DNA of 64,000 nt, taken from positions 186,001-250,000 of the forward strand of contig BJUU01000001.1 in assembly GCA_007988785.1 (NCBI GenBank), written 5' to 3'. This DNA comes from Agrococcus baldri. Its GTDB lineage: Bacteria; Actinomycetota; Actinomycetes; Actinomycetales; Microbacteriaceae. The stretch's first letter is position 1. Every line of letters starts with the position of its first letter. Position numbers and translations under genes: made by a program. The notes under the pieces are model-generated. The model was not told the DNA's origin and searched no databases. It saw nothing but the letters and a program-made list of their open reading frames with translations. Below are positions 42,308 through 51,685 of this stretch, piece after piece.

Positions 42308-43257
42308 CGGCTGAGCCCTTCCAGGATGGCGTCGACGTCGTGCTCGAGCAGCGCGAGATAGGTCGGTGCCGGGCCGTCGGCGCTCGAGAGGGAGTCGACG
42401 TGCAGGCTGCCGTCGAAGCGCACGCCGGCGGTGCGGGCGATCTGCTGCTGGGTGCCCGGATGCGTCGTCGACTCGCAGAAGACCGTCGGCACCCGGGTGC
42501 GCTCGACGACCGCCGCGACCTCGGCGATCGACTGCGGGGTGCCCTGCCCGCCGGCGTTCACCGGCCACAGGCTCGCTTCGGCGAGGCCGGCATCGCGCGC
42601 CAGGTAGCTGAACGCGCCCTCGCAGGAGACCAGCACGCGGTGCTCGGGCGGGAGCGCGGCGACGCCGGACCGCAGCCGCTCGCCGTGGCGCTCGAGCTCG
42701 GCGGTGAGGGCCTGCGCGTTGGCGTCGATCTCGGCGCGGCGCTCGGGCACGAGCTCGCCGATCGCGGCCCGCAGCTGCTCGACGTAGCGGGCGCCCCCGA
42801 CGGGCGAGACCCACGCGTGGGCGTTCGGATTGCCGGCGTAGTGGCCCGTGTCGATCTGGATCGGCTCGACGGCGTCGCTGAGCACCAGGTGCGGCGCGTC
42901 GACGCGCTCGACGAGCGTGAGCAGCCAGTCGTCGATGCCCATGCCGTTCGTGACCACGAGGTCGGCGCCCTCGGTGCGCACGAGGTCGCCGGGCGTGGGC
43001 TCGTAGTCGTGCACCTCGACGCCGACGCGGGTGAGCGACTCGACGCGTGCGGCGTCGCCGGCCACCACGCGGGCGATGTCGGCGATCACGGTGAAGGTGG
43101 CGAGCACGAGCGGGCGGTCGTCGGCTGCAGGCGCCGCCGCGCCGCTGCCGCCCGTGCCGGCGGCGAGCGCGCAACCGCTCAGCACCGCGACGGACGCGAG
43201 CGCCCACGCCCCGGCGACGGCGATGATTCGCCGCCCCGCACGATGAGATTTCGGCAT
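42304..43257 (-). CDS. Metal ABC transporter substrate-binding lipoprotein (ZnuA/MntC/TroA type)
   Basis: 317 residues. The signal peptide ends in the lipobox LSGC (ASVAVLSGC). Metal-ligand regions are VHDYEPTPGDL, HAWVSPVGG and the ESTTHPGTQQQIA segment. It binds manganese or zinc for the ABC-3 importer. ATG 43257 is in the centre of a perfect 20-bp palindrome. An AATGAT hexamer lies 6 bp upstream, so the mRNA is probably leaderless and the operator covers the start of transcription. It is the first gene of the operon. Confidence 0.9.
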   Translation of the reverse strand: MPKSHRAGRRIIAVAGAWALASVAVLSGCALAAGTGGSGAAAPAADDRPLVLATFTVIADIARVVAGDAARVESLTRVGVEVHDYEPTPGDLVRTEGADLVVTNGMGIDDWLLTLVERVDAPHLVLSDAVEPIQIDTGHYAGNPNAHAWVSPVGGARYVEQLRAAIGELVPERRAEIDANAQALTAELERHGERLRSGVAALPPEHRVLVSCEGAFSYLARDAGLAEASLWPVNAGGQGTPQSIAEVAAVVERTRVPTVFCESTTHPGTQQQIARTAGVRFDGSLHVDSLSSADGPAPTYLALLEHDVDAILEGLSR

Positions 43258-43266
43258 ACCGAAATC
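43247..43266. promoter_or_regulatory. Palindromic operator at the start codon of the metal transporter operon
   Basis: GATTTCGG-CATA-CCGAAATC is a perfect 8-bp inverted repeat around a 4-bp centre that contains the ATG (43257-43255, minus strand). DtxR/MntR proteins bind palindromes of this length. The regulator gene ends the same operon. Confidence 0.75.
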
Positions 43267-43318
43267 ATTGCACACACGACGCCCGGTCGCACGGGCGCGA
43301 TGCAAGGGACCCGCTCCA

Positions 43319-43352
43319 CCGAACGGGACCGGATGCACCGGGTCCCGTTCGG
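43319..43352. terminator. Hairpin after rdgB
   Basis: 12-bp perfect arms (43319-43330 and 43341-43352) around a 10-base loop, between the rdgB stop (43396) and the metal transporter operon on the same strand. It likely ends the murI-rph-rdgB transcript. Confidence 0.75.
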
Positions 43353-43395
43353 CGCAAGGGGTCCCCTCGCGCGCGGTATGCCGCGCGCCGTCCGC

Positions 43396-44013
43396 TCAGC
43401 CCTGCTGGATGCGCTCCGCGAGCGCGGTGAACGCGATCCGGCGGTGGCTCAGCGCGTCCTTGTCCTCGGGGGATAGCTCTGCGGCCGCCCGGCCCCCGCC
43501 GTCGTGCGGGACGAAGATCGGGTCGTACCCGAACCCGCCCTCGCCGCGCGGCGCATCCGCGACCTCGCCCTGCCACTCGCCGCGCACGGCCAGCTCGCCG
43601 TCGGCGTCGACCCACGCGGCCGCGCAGACGAAGCGCGCGGCACGGTCGGCGGAGGAGCCCAGGTTGGCCAGCAGCAGCTCGAGGTTGTCGGTGTCGTCGC
43701 GCGTGCCGGCGTAGCGGGCCGAGCGGATGCCCGGCTCGCCGCCCAGCGCGTCGACCTCGATGCCGGAGTCGTCGGCGAGCGCCGGCAGCCCGCTGTGGGC
43801 GTGCGCAGCGCGCGCCTTGATGAGCGCGTTCGCCTCGAAGGTCTCGCCGTCCTCGACCGGCTCCGGCCCGTCGTAGGGCAGCAGCTCGACGCCGGGCAGC
43901 AGTGGGCCGAGGATGCGCGCGAGCTCCTCGACCTTGTGGGGGTTGTGGGTGGCGACGACCACCTGCAGGCCGCCCCCGACGAGGTCGAGCCCCATCGATC
44001 CGGTGATGCTCAT
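43396..44013 (-). CDS. rdgB: XTP/dITP diphosphatase (non-canonical purine NTP pyrophosphatase)
   Basis: 205 residues. It removes deaminated purine triphosphates (ITP, dITP, XTP). Signature segments are [17 protein letters not shown], the [13 protein letters not shown] helix, [25 protein letters not shown], and FGYDPIFVP followed by ALSHRRIAF near the C-terminus. ATG 44013 overlaps the rph stop (ATGA). The rph-rdgB pair is a conserved arrangement. It is followed by a terminator hairpin. Confidence 0.95.
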   Translation of the reverse strand: MSITGSMGLDLVGGGLQVVVATHNPHKVEELARILGPLLPGVELLPYDGPEPVEDGETFEANALIKARAAHAHSGLPALADDSGIEVDALGGEPGIRSARYAGTRDDTDNLELLLANLGSSADRAARFVCAAAWVDADGELAVRGEWQGEVADAPRGEGGFGYDPIFVPHDGGGRAAAELSPEDKDALSHRRIAFTALAERIQQG

Positions 44014-44762
44014 GCGCCGGCCCCTGCCGCGAGCGCCGCGCGCTGCAGCTCGGTCAGCCGGGCCGTGCCGGCGAGCGCGAGGTCGAGCAGCCGATCGAGC
44101 TCGGCGCGATCGAAGGGCGCCCCCTCGGCGGTGCCCTGCACCTCGATCAGCAGCCCGCGCCCGGTGGCGACGACGTTCATGTCGGTGCCGGCGCGCACGT
44201 CCTCGGTGTAGGCCAGGTCGAGCATCGGCGCGCCGTCGACGATGCCGACCGAGACGGCGGCGACCGAGTCGACGAGCGGCGTCGCGCTCCTCGGCACGCG
44301 TCCGGCGGCCTGCGCCCAGGAGATCGCGTCGGCGAGCGCCACATATGCGCCCGTGATCGCAGCCGTGCGGGTGCCGCCGTCGGCCTGCAGCACGTCGCAG
44401 TCGACCGCGATCGACAGCTCGCCGAGCGCCTTCATGTCGACGCCGGCGCGCAGGCTCCGGCCGATCAGCCGCGAGATCTCGTGCGTGCGGCCGCCGACCT
44501 TGCCGCGCACGCTCTCGCGGTCCATCCGCTCGTTCGTCGAGCGCGGCAGCATCGCGTACTCGGCGGTCACCCAGCCCTTCCCCTTGCCGGCCATCCAGCG
44601 GGGCACGGTGGGCATGACGGATGCGGTGCACAGCACCCGCGTGCCGCCGAAGGAGATCAGGGCGCTCCCCTCGGCCTGCTGGCTCCAGCCCCGCTCGATC
44701 GTGACCTCGCGCAGCTGCTCGAGCTGCCTGCCGTCCTTGCGCATGATGCCTGCTGCAGCCAA
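44010..44762 (-). CDS. rph: Ribonuclease PH
   Basis: 250 residues. Phosphorolytic 3' exoribonuclease that trims tRNA and rRNA precursors. [52 protein letters not shown] and [22 protein letters not shown] are diagnostic. TTG 44762 is taken as the start because AAGGAG (44769-44774, minus strand) lies 6 bases upstream; the internal ATG 44744 (MRKDGRQ), closer to the usual family N-terminus, has no such site. The ribosome site overlaps the murI stop. Confidence 0.93.
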   Translation of the reverse strand: MAAAGIMRKDGRQLEQLREVTIERGWSQQAEGSALISFGGTRVLCTASVMPTVPRWMAGKGKGWVTAEYAMLPRSTNERMDRESVRGKVGGRTHEISRLIGRSLRAGVDMKALGELSIAVDCDVLQADGGTRTAAITGAYVALADAISWAQAAGRVPRSATPLVDSVAAVSVGIVDGAPMLDLAYTEDVRAGTDMNVVATGRGLLIEVQGTAEGAPFDRAELDRLLDLALAGTARLTELQRAALAAGAGA

Positions 44763-44773
44763 TGCCGTCTCCT

Positions 44774-45610
44774 TCAGTCGGTGCGACCGGGCAGGTGGAT
44801 GACCCCGGTCTGATGGAACTCCACGTGGGTGACCTCGGGCCCGAGGAAGCGCCGGGCGAGGCGCAGGAACGGCTCCTGCGCCTCGGTCGTGGCCTCGAAC
44901 TCGTACGCGGGCGCTGCTGTCGTCGGCGCCAGCATGCCGCGGTCGCTGAGGATGCGGTAGACGTCGGCGGCGGTCTCCTCGGCGCTCGAGACCAGTCGCA
45001 CGTCGGCGCCGGCGACGTAGCCGATCGCGCCCGCCAGCAGCGGGTAGTGCGTGCAGCCGAGCACGAGCGTGTCGGGATCCTCGGCCAGCAGCGGCTCGAG
45101 GTAGCCGCGCGCGGCCTCGAGCACCTCGTCGCCGGTCGTGACGCCCGACTCGACGAACTCCACGAAGCGCGGTGCCGCGGCCGCGGCGATGTGCGGCACG
45201 CCCGCCTCGGCGAACGCTCGCTGGTAGGCGCCGGAGCCGATCGTGCCGGCGGTCGCGATCACGCCGATGCGGCCGGATCGGCTCTGCGCGACGGCCGCCC
45301 GCACGGCGGGCTCGATGACCGCGACGACCGGGATGCCCATCCCCCGCTCGTAGCGCTCGACCGCCAGGTCGTGCACGGCGGCGGTCGCGGTGTTGCAGGC
45401 GATCACGAGCATCTTGACGCCCTGCGCGACGAGCGTGTCGAGCACGTCGAGCGCCAGGTGCCGCACCTCGTCCTGCGCGCGCGGCCCGTAGGGGCCGTTC
45501 GCGGTGTCGCCGATGTAGGTGATCGACTCGGCCGGCAGCTGGTCGATGATCGCGCGCGCCACGGTGAGCCCGCCGACGCCGCTGTCGAAGACTCCGATCG
45601 GGCGCTGCAC
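44774..45610 (-). CDS. murI: Glutamate racemase
   Basis: 278 residues. It makes D-glutamate for peptidoglycan. The two catalytic cysteines are in [10 protein letters not shown] and [11 protein letters not shown]; the N-terminal [16 protein letters not shown] and GDTANGPYG segments are also typical. GTG 45610 lies 7 bp after TAGGCT (45618-45623, minus strand), so the mRNA is probably leaderless. murI-rph-rdgB form one operon, an order found in many actinobacteria. Confidence 0.95.
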   Translation of the reverse strand: MQRPIGVFDSGVGGLTVARAIIDQLPAESITYIGDTANGPYGPRAQDEVRHLALDVLDTLVAQGVKMLVIACNTATAAVHDLAVERYERGMGIPVVAVIEPAVRAAVAQSRSGRIGVIATAGTIGSGAYQRAFAEAGVPHIAAAAAPRFVEFVESGVTTGDEVLEAARGYLEPLLAEDPDTLVLGCTHYPLLAGAIGYVAGADVRLVSSAEETAADVYRILSDRGMLAPTTAAPAYEFEATTEAQEPFLRLARRFLGPEVTHVEFHQTGVIHLPGRTD

Positions 45611-45730
45611 GTCGGCAAGCCTAGTCGCGCGTGGCCGCGACCCGGCCGCGCACGGCTCGCACCGCATCCGTGCCCCGATGTCAGCGCCACGCGGTATCGT
45701 CAGCACCCCGGCGACCGGGAGGAGCCCCGC

Positions 45731-46543
45731 GTGATCGAGTTCGACGCCGTGCGCAAGGAGTACCCCGACGGCACGGTCGCCGTCGAGCGGTTCAGCCTGG
45801 CCATCCCCTCGCACCGCGTGGTGGCCCTCGTCGGCTCCTCCGGCAGCGGCAAGACGACGCTGCTGCGCATGGTGAACCGCATGGTCGACCCGACCGAGGG
45901 CAGCGTGCGCATCGACGACGTCGACGTGCGCTCGATGGATCGCGTCAGGCTGCGCCGATCGATCGGCTACGTGCTGCAGGCCGGCGGGCTGCTGCCCCAC
46001 CGCACCGTCGCCGACAACGTCGCGACGGTGCCGGTGCTCGAGGGCCGCGGTCGCCGGCAGGCGAGGGCGGAGGCGCTGGGCCTGCTCGAGCGCGTCGGCC
46101 TCGACACGGCGCTGGCCGACCGGTATCCCGCCCAGCTCTCCGGCGGCCAGCAGCAGCGCGTGGGCGTCGCCCGCGCGCTCGCCGCCGACCCCAACATCCT
46201 GCTGATGGACGAGCCCTTCGGCGCCGTCGATCCGATCGTGCGCGACCAGCTGCAGCAGGAGATGCGCGCGCTGCAGGCCGACATCGGCAAGACGATCGTG
46301 TTCGTCACCCACGACATCGACGAGGCCTTCGCGCTCGGCGACGAGGTGGTGGTGCTGCGCACGGGCGCCGAGGTCGCGCAGCGGGGCACGCCCGCCGAGA
46401 TCCTGGCGAACCCCGCTGACGAGTTCGTGGCCAGCTTCGTGGGTGCCGGCACCGCCCGCCGCACCCTGCGCATCCGCGAGGTCGACGGGCGCGACGTGGT
46501 CGTCGACGGCGACGATCGGCCCACCGGGGTGCTCGAGCGGTGA
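45731..46543 (+). CDS. Osmoprotectant (OpuC-type) ABC transporter ATP-binding protein
   Basis: 270 residues. Walker [30 protein letters not shown], signature [15 protein letters not shown], Walker [24 protein letters not shown] and H-loop [13 protein letters not shown] are typical of glycine betaine/choline/carnitine importers. A C-terminal extension (about 35 residues) is too short for a full CBS pair. GTG 45731 follows GGGAGGAG at a 6-base spacing. It is the first of four coupled genes; substrate choice among quaternary amines is not resolved. Confidence 0.9.
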   Translation: MIEFDAVRKEYPDGTVAVERFSLAIPSHRVVALVGSSGSGKTTLLRMVNRMVDPTEGSVRIDDVDVRSMDRVRLRRSIGYVLQAGGLLPHRTVADNVATVPVLEGRGRRQARAEALGLLERVGLDTALADRYPAQLSGGQQQRVGVARALAADPNILLMDEPFGAVDPIVRDQLQQEMRALQADIGKTIVFVTHDIDEAFALGDEVVVLRTGAEVAQRGTPAEILANPADEFVASFVGAGTARRTLRIREVDGRDVVVDGDDRPTGVLER

Positions 46544-47184
46544 ACTGGCTCAGCCAGAACCTGCACATCGTCGGCCAGCTGCTGGCCGATCACATGGTGC
46601 TGTCGATCCCGCCCATCGTGCTGAGCCTGCTCATCTCGGTGCCGCTCGGGCGGCTCGCGGCGGGCAGCCGGCGCCTGCGCACGCCGCTGCTGACCGGCAC
46701 GGGCCTGCTCTACGCCATCCCCTCGCTGCCGCTGTTCATCATCATCCCGGCGGTGTTCGGCTTCTCGCTGCGATCGCCGGCGACGATGATCACCGCGCTG
46801 ACGCTCTACGGCTGCGCGCTGCTCGTGCGCGGGGCGGCGGATGCGTTCGCGTCCGTCCCGCAGGAGGTGCGGCTCGCGGCCGCCGCCACCGGGCACTCCC
46901 CCTGGGGCATGTTCTGGAAGGTCGAGCTGCCGCTCGCCGGCCCCGTGCTGCTCTCGTCGCTGCGCGTCGTGACGGTCTCGACCGTCAGCCTCGTGACGGT
47001 CGGCGCCGTGATCGGCATCTCGAGCCTCGGCACCCTCTTCACCGACGGGTTCCAGCGCAACATCGACGCATCCATCGTCACGGGCATCGTGCTGACGGTC
47101 GTCGTCGCGTTCGTCCTCGACGCCGTCTGCGTGCTCGGCGCCCGCATCGCGATGCCCTGGCGACGGGCGGTGAGCCGCGCATGA
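46540..47184 (+). CDS. Osmoprotectant ABC transporter permease (first)
   Basis: 214 residues with about five or six hydrophobic segments. [31 protein letters not shown] and the [27 protein letters not shown] loop (the EAA motif contacting the ATPase) identify an OpuCB/OpuCD-type permease. GTG 46540 overlaps the ATPase stop (GTGA). It pairs with the next permease to form the channel. Confidence 0.9.
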   Translation: MNWLSQNLHIVGQLLADHMVLSIPPIVLSLLISVPLGRLAAGSRRLRTPLLTGTGLLYAIPSLPLFIIIPAVFGFSLRSPATMITALTLYGCALLVRGAADAFASVPQEVRLAAAATGHSPWGMFWKVELPLAGPVLLSSLRVVTVSTVSLVTVGAVIGISSLGTLFTDGFQRNIDASIVTGIVLTVVVAFVLDAVCVLGARIAMPWRRAVSRA

Positions 47185-47879
47185 ACCTCTTCCTCGAGGC
47201 GGTGCAGTGGCTGCTCGACCCTGCCAACTGGGCCGGCCCCAATGCGCTCGGCCTGCGCATCCTCGAGCACATCGGCTTCTCCGCTGTCGTGGTGCTCGTC
47301 GCGGCGGCCATCGGCATCCCGGCCGGCACCCTCATCGGGCACACGGGGCGCGGTCGCGGCGCGATCATCGCCATCACCGGGGGCGCGCGGGCGCTGCCCA
47401 CGCTCGGGCTGCTGACGATCTTCGGGCTGTGGCTCGGCATCGGGCTCGAGGCGCCGTTCCTGGCGCTGCTGGTGCTGGCGCTGCCGCCCGTGCTCGCGGG
47501 CGCCTACGCCGGGGTCGAGTCGGTCGACCGGGCGACGGTGGGCGCCGCCCGCGCGATCGGCCTCACCGAGCGGCAGATCCTCATGGGGGTCGAGCTGCCG
47601 CTCGCCGCGCCCGTCATCATCGGCGGTCTGCGCTCGGCGGCGCTGCAGGTCATCTCCACCGCCACCCTCGCCGCCTACATCTCCGACACCGGGCTCGGCC
47701 GACCGATCTTCTCGGGGCTGAAGACCCAGCAGTACGACATGATGCTCGGCGGCTCCATCCTCGTCGCGCTGCTCGCGCTGCTCGTCGAGCTGTGCTTCCA
47801 GCTCGTCCAATCCGCGGCAGCCCGTCGCGCCGAACCCCATCGCACGCAGACCCCTGCGTCAGAGAGGATCACAGCATGA
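47181..47879 (+). CDS. Osmoprotectant ABC transporter permease (second)
   Basis: 232 residues. Membrane spans include AVVVLVAAAIGIPAGTLIG and TLGLLTIFGLWLGIGLEAPFLALLVLALPPVLAGAYAG. The EAA loop is TVGAARAIGLTERQILMGVELPLAAP. It is a paralogue of the first permease. ATG 47181 and ATG 47876 of the next gene both overlap adjoining stops (ATGA), so all four genes are translationally coupled. Confidence 0.9.
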   Translation: MNLFLEAVQWLLDPANWAGPNALGLRILEHIGFSAVVVLVAAAIGIPAGTLIGHTGRGRGAIIAITGGARALPTLGLLTIFGLWLGIGLEAPFLALLVLALPPVLAGAYAGVESVDRATVGAARAIGLTERQILMGVELPLAAPVIIGGLRSAALQVISTATLAAYISDTGLGRPIFSGLKTQQYDMMLGGSILVALLALLVELCFQLVQSAAARRAEPHRTQTPASERITA

Positions 47880-48811
47880 ACATCCGAATCCGCAGGGCAG
47901 GGCTCACGATCGCCGCGATCGGTGCCGTCGGCGTGCTGCTGGCCGGCTGCGCGAGCGCCGACCCGCTCGAAGAGGGCGGCGAGACGACGCCCGCCGGCGA
48001 GGGCGACAGCTCGAGCCTCGTGATCGGCTCGCAGGCGTACTACTCGAACGAGATCATCGCCGAGCTCTACGCGCAGGCGCTCGAGGCCGACGGCTACACG
48101 ATCGACCGGCAGCTGCAGATCGGCCAGCGCGAGGTGTACATGCCCGAGATCGAGGCCGGCTCGATCGACCTCTTCCCCGAGTACACCGGGCCTCTGCTGC
48201 AGTACTGGACGGAGGAGCCGGCCGAGCGCACGAGCGACGAGGTCTTCGACGCGCTCGTCGAGGCGGCGCCGGAGGGGCTGACGATCCTCGACCAGGCACC
48301 CGCGACCGACCAGGACTCCTACGTCGTGACCCGCGAGTTCGCCGAGGCGAACGACCTGACGACGGTCGCCGACCTCGCGAACGTCGAGGAGCCGCTCACG
48401 ATGGGCGCGAACTCCGAGGCCGAGACCCGCCCGAACGGGCCGCAGGGCCTCGCCGAGGTGTACGGCATCGAGGCGGGCTTCACCCCCATCGAGGATGGCG
48501 GCGGCCCGCTCACGATCCAGGCGCTGCAGGACGGCGACATCCAGCTCGCCATCGTCTACACGGCCGACCCGACGATCGCGCAGAACGACCTGGTCGTGCT
48601 CGAGGACACCGAGGGCCTCTTCCTCGCCTCGAACGTCGTGCCGGTCGCGAGCGACCGCGTCGACGAGGAGGCGCAGGCGACCGTGAACGAGGTGAGCGCG
48701 GCGCTGACCGCGGATGCGCTCATCGACCTCAACCGGCAGAGCGTCGAGGAGCAGTCGCCGGCCGCGGACATCGCGCAGGCGTGGCTCGAGGAGCAGGGCT
48801 TCCTGGGCTGA
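47876..48811 (+). CDS. Osmoprotectant ABC transporter substrate-binding lipoprotein
   Basis: 311 residues. The signal peptide ends in LLAGC, a lipobox. The mature protein has LVIGSQAYYSNEIIAELYAQALEADGY and EAGSIDLFPEYTGPLLQYW, typical of OpuCC/ProX-type proteins, whose aromatic residues cage quaternary ammonium groups. It probably binds glycine betaine, carnitine or choline; specificity unproven. GAGAGGA precedes ATG 47876 although it is also coupled to the permease gene. Confidence 0.9.
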   Translation: MNIRIRRAGLTIAAIGAVGVLLAGCASADPLEEGGETTPAGEGDSSSLVIGSQAYYSNEIIAELYAQALEADGYTIDRQLQIGQREVYMPEIEAGSIDLFPEYTGPLLQYWTEEPAERTSDEVFDALVEAAPEGLTILDQAPATDQDSYVVTREFAEANDLTTVADLANVEEPLTMGANSEAETRPNGPQGLAEVYGIEAGFTPIEDGGGPLTIQALQDGDIQLAIVYTADPTIAQNDLVVLEDTEGLFLASNVVPVASDRVDEEAQATVNEVSAALTADALIDLNRQSVEEQSPAADIAQAWLEEQGFLG

Positions 48812-49357
48812 TCAGCTCCTGACCATGCGATGCATGGGGATGCTGCCCCACGTCGGCCCGGTCTCGACCTGCTCGTCGAGGTGACGGAAGCCGCGCCGCT
48901 CGTAGAACCGGGCGGCGCGGTCGTTGCCGTCGACGAGCCACAGGTAGTGCGGGCGCTCGTCGACGACCGCGTCGAACAGCGCCGCCCCCAGGCCCGTGCC
49001 GTGCATGTCGGCGTGCACGTAGAGCCGGTCGAGCTCGCGCGGGGCGGGCGGCGGCACGAGGCCGAGCTCGCGCTCCCACGCCGCGGGCGCATCCGAGGTC
49101 GCCGCGACGCCCACGATCCGCTCCCCCGCCCAGGCGATGCGGCGCACGGCGTCGCGGTGCGTGGGATCGCCGAACGCGCGCGCGAGCCCGACCACGTTCG
49201 CCTGCGCGAGCCCCCGCACCGCGAAGTCCGCCGGCAGCCGCCCGGCGTAGGTCTCCTGCTGCGCCTCGACCAGGAACGTCGCCCAGCCGGGCGCGTCCTG
49301 CGGCGTCGGCGCGCGCAGCTCGACGCCGTCCGGCAGCGGGCGAGTCGTTCGGATCAC
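48812..49357 (-). CDS. GNAT-family N-acetyltransferase
   Basis: 181 residues. GNAT motif A is in LDRLYVHADMHGTGLGAALFDAVV, and the C-terminal LWLVDGNDRAARFYERRGF is motif B. It transfers an acetyl group from acetyl-CoA to an unknown amine. Its sequence closely matches the next gene over its whole length, so the two are a tandem duplication. GTG 49357 lies 6 bp after TAGCGT (49364-49369, minus strand), giving its own leaderless promoter within the end of the upstream paralogue; the genes overlap by 4 bp. Confidence 0.87.
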   Translation of the reverse strand: MIRTTRPLPDGVELRAPTPQDAPGWATFLVEAQQETYAGRLPADFAVRGLAQANVVGLARAFGDPTHRDAVRRIAWAGERIVGVAATSDAPAAWERELGLVPPPAPRELDRLYVHADMHGTGLGAALFDAVVDERPHYLWLVDGNDRAARFYERRGFRHLDEQVETGPTWGSIPMHRMVRS

Positions 49358-49908
49358 CCGGCAACGCTACCGGCGCGCAGCATCCGGTGCGTGCGCAGCC
49401 CGCCCCATCCGGGACCGACCGCGACGCGCTCCGGCAGGTGCCGGAAGCCGCGCCGCTCGTAGAAGCGCGCCGCCCGCTCGTTGCCGTCCACCAGCCACAG
49501 GTAGAGCGGACCGCCGTGGTCGACGGCGTCGAGCAGCGCGGCGGCGGTGCCGGTGCCCTGCACGGCAGGAGCGACGTAGAGCCGGTCGAGCCGGCGCGGG
49601 GCGGGTGCGGGCACGAAGCCGCGAGCGCGCTCCCCGGCGCCGGGCGCCGGCTCGATCGAGGCGACGCCGACGATCTCGCCGTCGAGCACGGCGACGCGGC
49701 GCGAGGCGACGCCCGGCCGCGCGAAGCCGGCGGCGAGCGCGTCGGGATCGACGGCCGCCAGCTCGCGCTCCACGAAGCCGGCCGGCAGCCGCTCGCCGTA
49801 GGTGCGGGCCTGCTCCCCGACCACGAAGCGCGACCACGCGCCCGCGTCCGCGGGCTCCGGCGGGCGCAGCACGAGCCCCTCGGGCAGCGGGCGGGCGGGC
49901 GTGGCCAT
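49354..49908 (-). CDS. GNAT-family N-acetyltransferase (tandem paralogue)
   Basis: 184 residues. LDRLYVAPAVQGTGTAAALLDAVD is the acetyl-CoA-binding motif A, and LWLVDGNERAARFYERRGFRHLPE is shared almost exactly with the downstream copy. The N-terminal halves (RPLPEGLVLRPPEPADAG against RPLPDGVELRAPTPQDAP) also align. ATG 49908 lies 6 bp after TAGCGT (49915-49920, minus strand). Both copies have separate leaderless promoters of the same sequence, so they may be expressed independently. The acceptor is unknown. Confidence 0.87.
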   Translation of the reverse strand: MATPARPLPEGLVLRPPEPADAGAWSRFVVGEQARTYGERLPAGFVERELAAVDPDALAAGFARPGVASRRVAVLDGEIVGVASIEPAPGAGERARGFVPAPAPRRLDRLYVAPAVQGTGTAAALLDAVDHGGPLYLWLVDGNERAARFYERRGFRHLPERVAVGPGWGGLRTHRMLRAGSVAG

Positions 49909-49981
49909 CGCGCCACGCTACCGCCGCGGCCTCCGCGCCCGCGCGGCACCGCGCATCCGCCGCCGTCATAGGCTGGCCCTC

Positions 49982-51289
49982 GTGACCGACACCGCGCTCA
50001 TGACCGACCGCTACGAGCTGACGATGATCGATGCCGCCATGCGCAGCGGCACCGCGTTCCGGCCCTCCGTCTTCGAGGTGTTCGCCCGCCGGCTGCCGGG
50101 CGCTCGCCGCTACGGCGTCGTCGCGGGCACCGGCCGCTTCCTCGAGCGGGTGGCCGAGTTCCGCTTCGGCGACGCCGAGCTCGCAGCGCTGCGCGACGGC
50201 GAGGTCGTCTCGCCCGAGCTGCTCGACTGGCTCGCCGACTACCGCTTCAGCGGCGACATCCGCGGCTACGCGGAGGGCGAGCTGTACTTCCCGGGCTCGC
50301 CCATCCTGGTCGTCGAGGGCTCGTTCGCCGAGGCCGTGATGCTCGAGACGGTCGCGCTCTCGGTGCTGAACTACGACTCGGCGGTCGCCAACGCCGCCAC
50401 CCGCATGACGCGTGCCGCCCGGGGCCGCCCCGTCGCCGAGATGGGGTCGCGGCGCGCCAACGAGGAGGCCGCGATCGCCGCCGCCCGCGCCGCGTACATC
50501 GCCGGCTTCGCCGCCACCTCGAACCTCGCGGCGGGCTCGCGCTGGGGCATCCCCACGATGGGCACCGCCGCGCACTCGTTCACGCTGCTGCACGACTCCG
50601 AGGCAGCCGCCTTCCAGGCGCAGATCGACACGCTCGGCGTCGGCACGACGCTGCTGGTCGACACCTACGACATCGAGCAGGGCATCCGCACCGCCGTCGA
50701 GGTGGCCGGCACGGAGCTGGGCGGCATCCGTCTCGACTCCGGCGACCTGGCAGAGGTGGCGGGCTCCGCGCGCTCGCTGCTCGACTCGCTCGGCGCGACC
50801 GGGACCCGCATCACCGTCACGAGCGACCTCGACGAGTACGCGATCGCGGGCCTGCAGGCGAGCCCCGTGGATGCGTACGGCGTCGGCACGAGCGTCGTCA
50901 CCGGCTCGGGCGCGCCCGCAGCGGGCATGGTCTACAAGCTCGTCGCACGCCAGGGCGACGACGGCGAGTGGGTCGGCGTCGCCAAGCAGTCGGAGGACAA
51001 GGCCTCGAAGGGCGGCGAGAAGATCGCCGTGCGCACGCTCGAGCACGACGTCGCCGTCGAGGAGACGGTGCTGAGGAGCGAGGACGGCGAGGTGCCGGCC
51101 GAGGCTGCCGCGAGGGGCCGCGCGCTGCAGGTGCCGCTCGTCAGCGGCGGCGCGATCGACGAGCGCTGGCTCGGCGCAGCGGGTGTCGAGGCCGCCCGCG
51201 AGCGCCACGCGGCATCGGTCGACGAGCTGCCCGCCGACGCGCACCGCCTGGCCCGCGGCGAGCCGGCCATCCCGACCGTCTTCCGCTGA
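49982..51289 (+). CDS. pncB: Nicotinate phosphoribosyltransferase
   Basis: 435 residues. It converts nicotinate and PRPP to nicotinate mononucleotide in NAD salvage. LMTDRYELTMIDAAMRSG at the N-terminus, the substrate-binding EMGSRRANEEAAIAAARAAYIAGFAATSNLAAG, GTAAHSFTLLH, LVDTYDIEQGI and GIRLDSGDL are typical. The YGVGTSVVTG loop binds the phosphoribosyl group. GTG 49982 lies 7 bp after TAGGCT (49969-49974), so the mRNA is leaderless. Confidence 0.95.
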   Translation: MTDTALMTDRYELTMIDAAMRSGTAFRPSVFEVFARRLPGARRYGVVAGTGRFLERVAEFRFGDAELAALRDGEVVSPELLDWLADYRFSGDIRGYAEGELYFPGSPILVVEGSFAEAVMLETVALSVLNYDSAVANAATRMTRAARGRPVAEMGSRRANEEAAIAAARAAYIAGFAATSNLAAGSRWGIPTMGTAAHSFTLLHDSEAAAFQAQIDTLGVGTTLLVDTYDIEQGIRTAVEVAGTELGGIRLDSGDLAEVAGSARSLLDSLGATGTRITVTSDLDEYAIAGLQASPVDAYGVGTSVVTGSGAPAAGMVYKLVARQGDDGEWVGVAKQSEDKASKGGEKIAVRTLEHDVAVEETVLRSEDGEVPAEAAARGRALQVPLVSGGAIDERWLGAAGVEAARERHAASVDELPADAHRLARGEPAIPTVFR

Positions 51290-51292
51290 GCG

Positions 51293-51586
51293 CTACTCGG
51301 TGCGCAGCTTCTCGTAGATCTCCTTGCAGGCGGGGCAGATCGGGAACTTCTCCGGGTCGCGGCCCGGCGTCCACTTCTTGCCGCACAGCGCGCGCACGGG
51401 CTTGCCCGAGATCGCCGACTGCAGGATCTTCTCCTTCTTCACGTAGTGCGAGAAGCGGTCGTGGTCGCCGTCCTCGACCGACTCCTCGTTGAGGAGCTTC
51501 TCGAGCTCGCGGTCGAGCACGTCGGTGCCGCCGCCGGCACCGATCGTCCCCGGTCCTGCCGTGTCAGGTCCTGGCGTGGTGGTCAT
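51293..51586 (-). CDS. DUF3039-domain protein
   Basis: 97 residues. A flexible N-terminus is followed by LDRELEKLLNEESVEDGDHDRFSHYVKKEKILQSAISGKPVRALCGKKW and a CPAC pair near the C-terminus (FPICPACKEIYEKLR). CGKKW plus CPAC could bind zinc; this is inferred from the cysteine pattern. The family is actinobacterial and uncharacterised. It is convergent with pncB, with a 3-bp gap. Confidence 0.8.
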   Translation of the reverse strand: MTTTPGPDTAGPGTIGAGGGTDVLDRELEKLLNEESVEDGDHDRFSHYVKKEKILQSAISGKPVRALCGKKWTPGRDPEKFPICPACKEIYEKLRTE

Positions 51587-51685
51587 GCCACCATGATCCC
51601 ACGCTCAGGCCGCTCCCGGGCTGCGCGCGAGACGATGGTCGGCGGCACGGGCGGGGGGCCGGTGCCACGACGACAAGGGGGAAGC

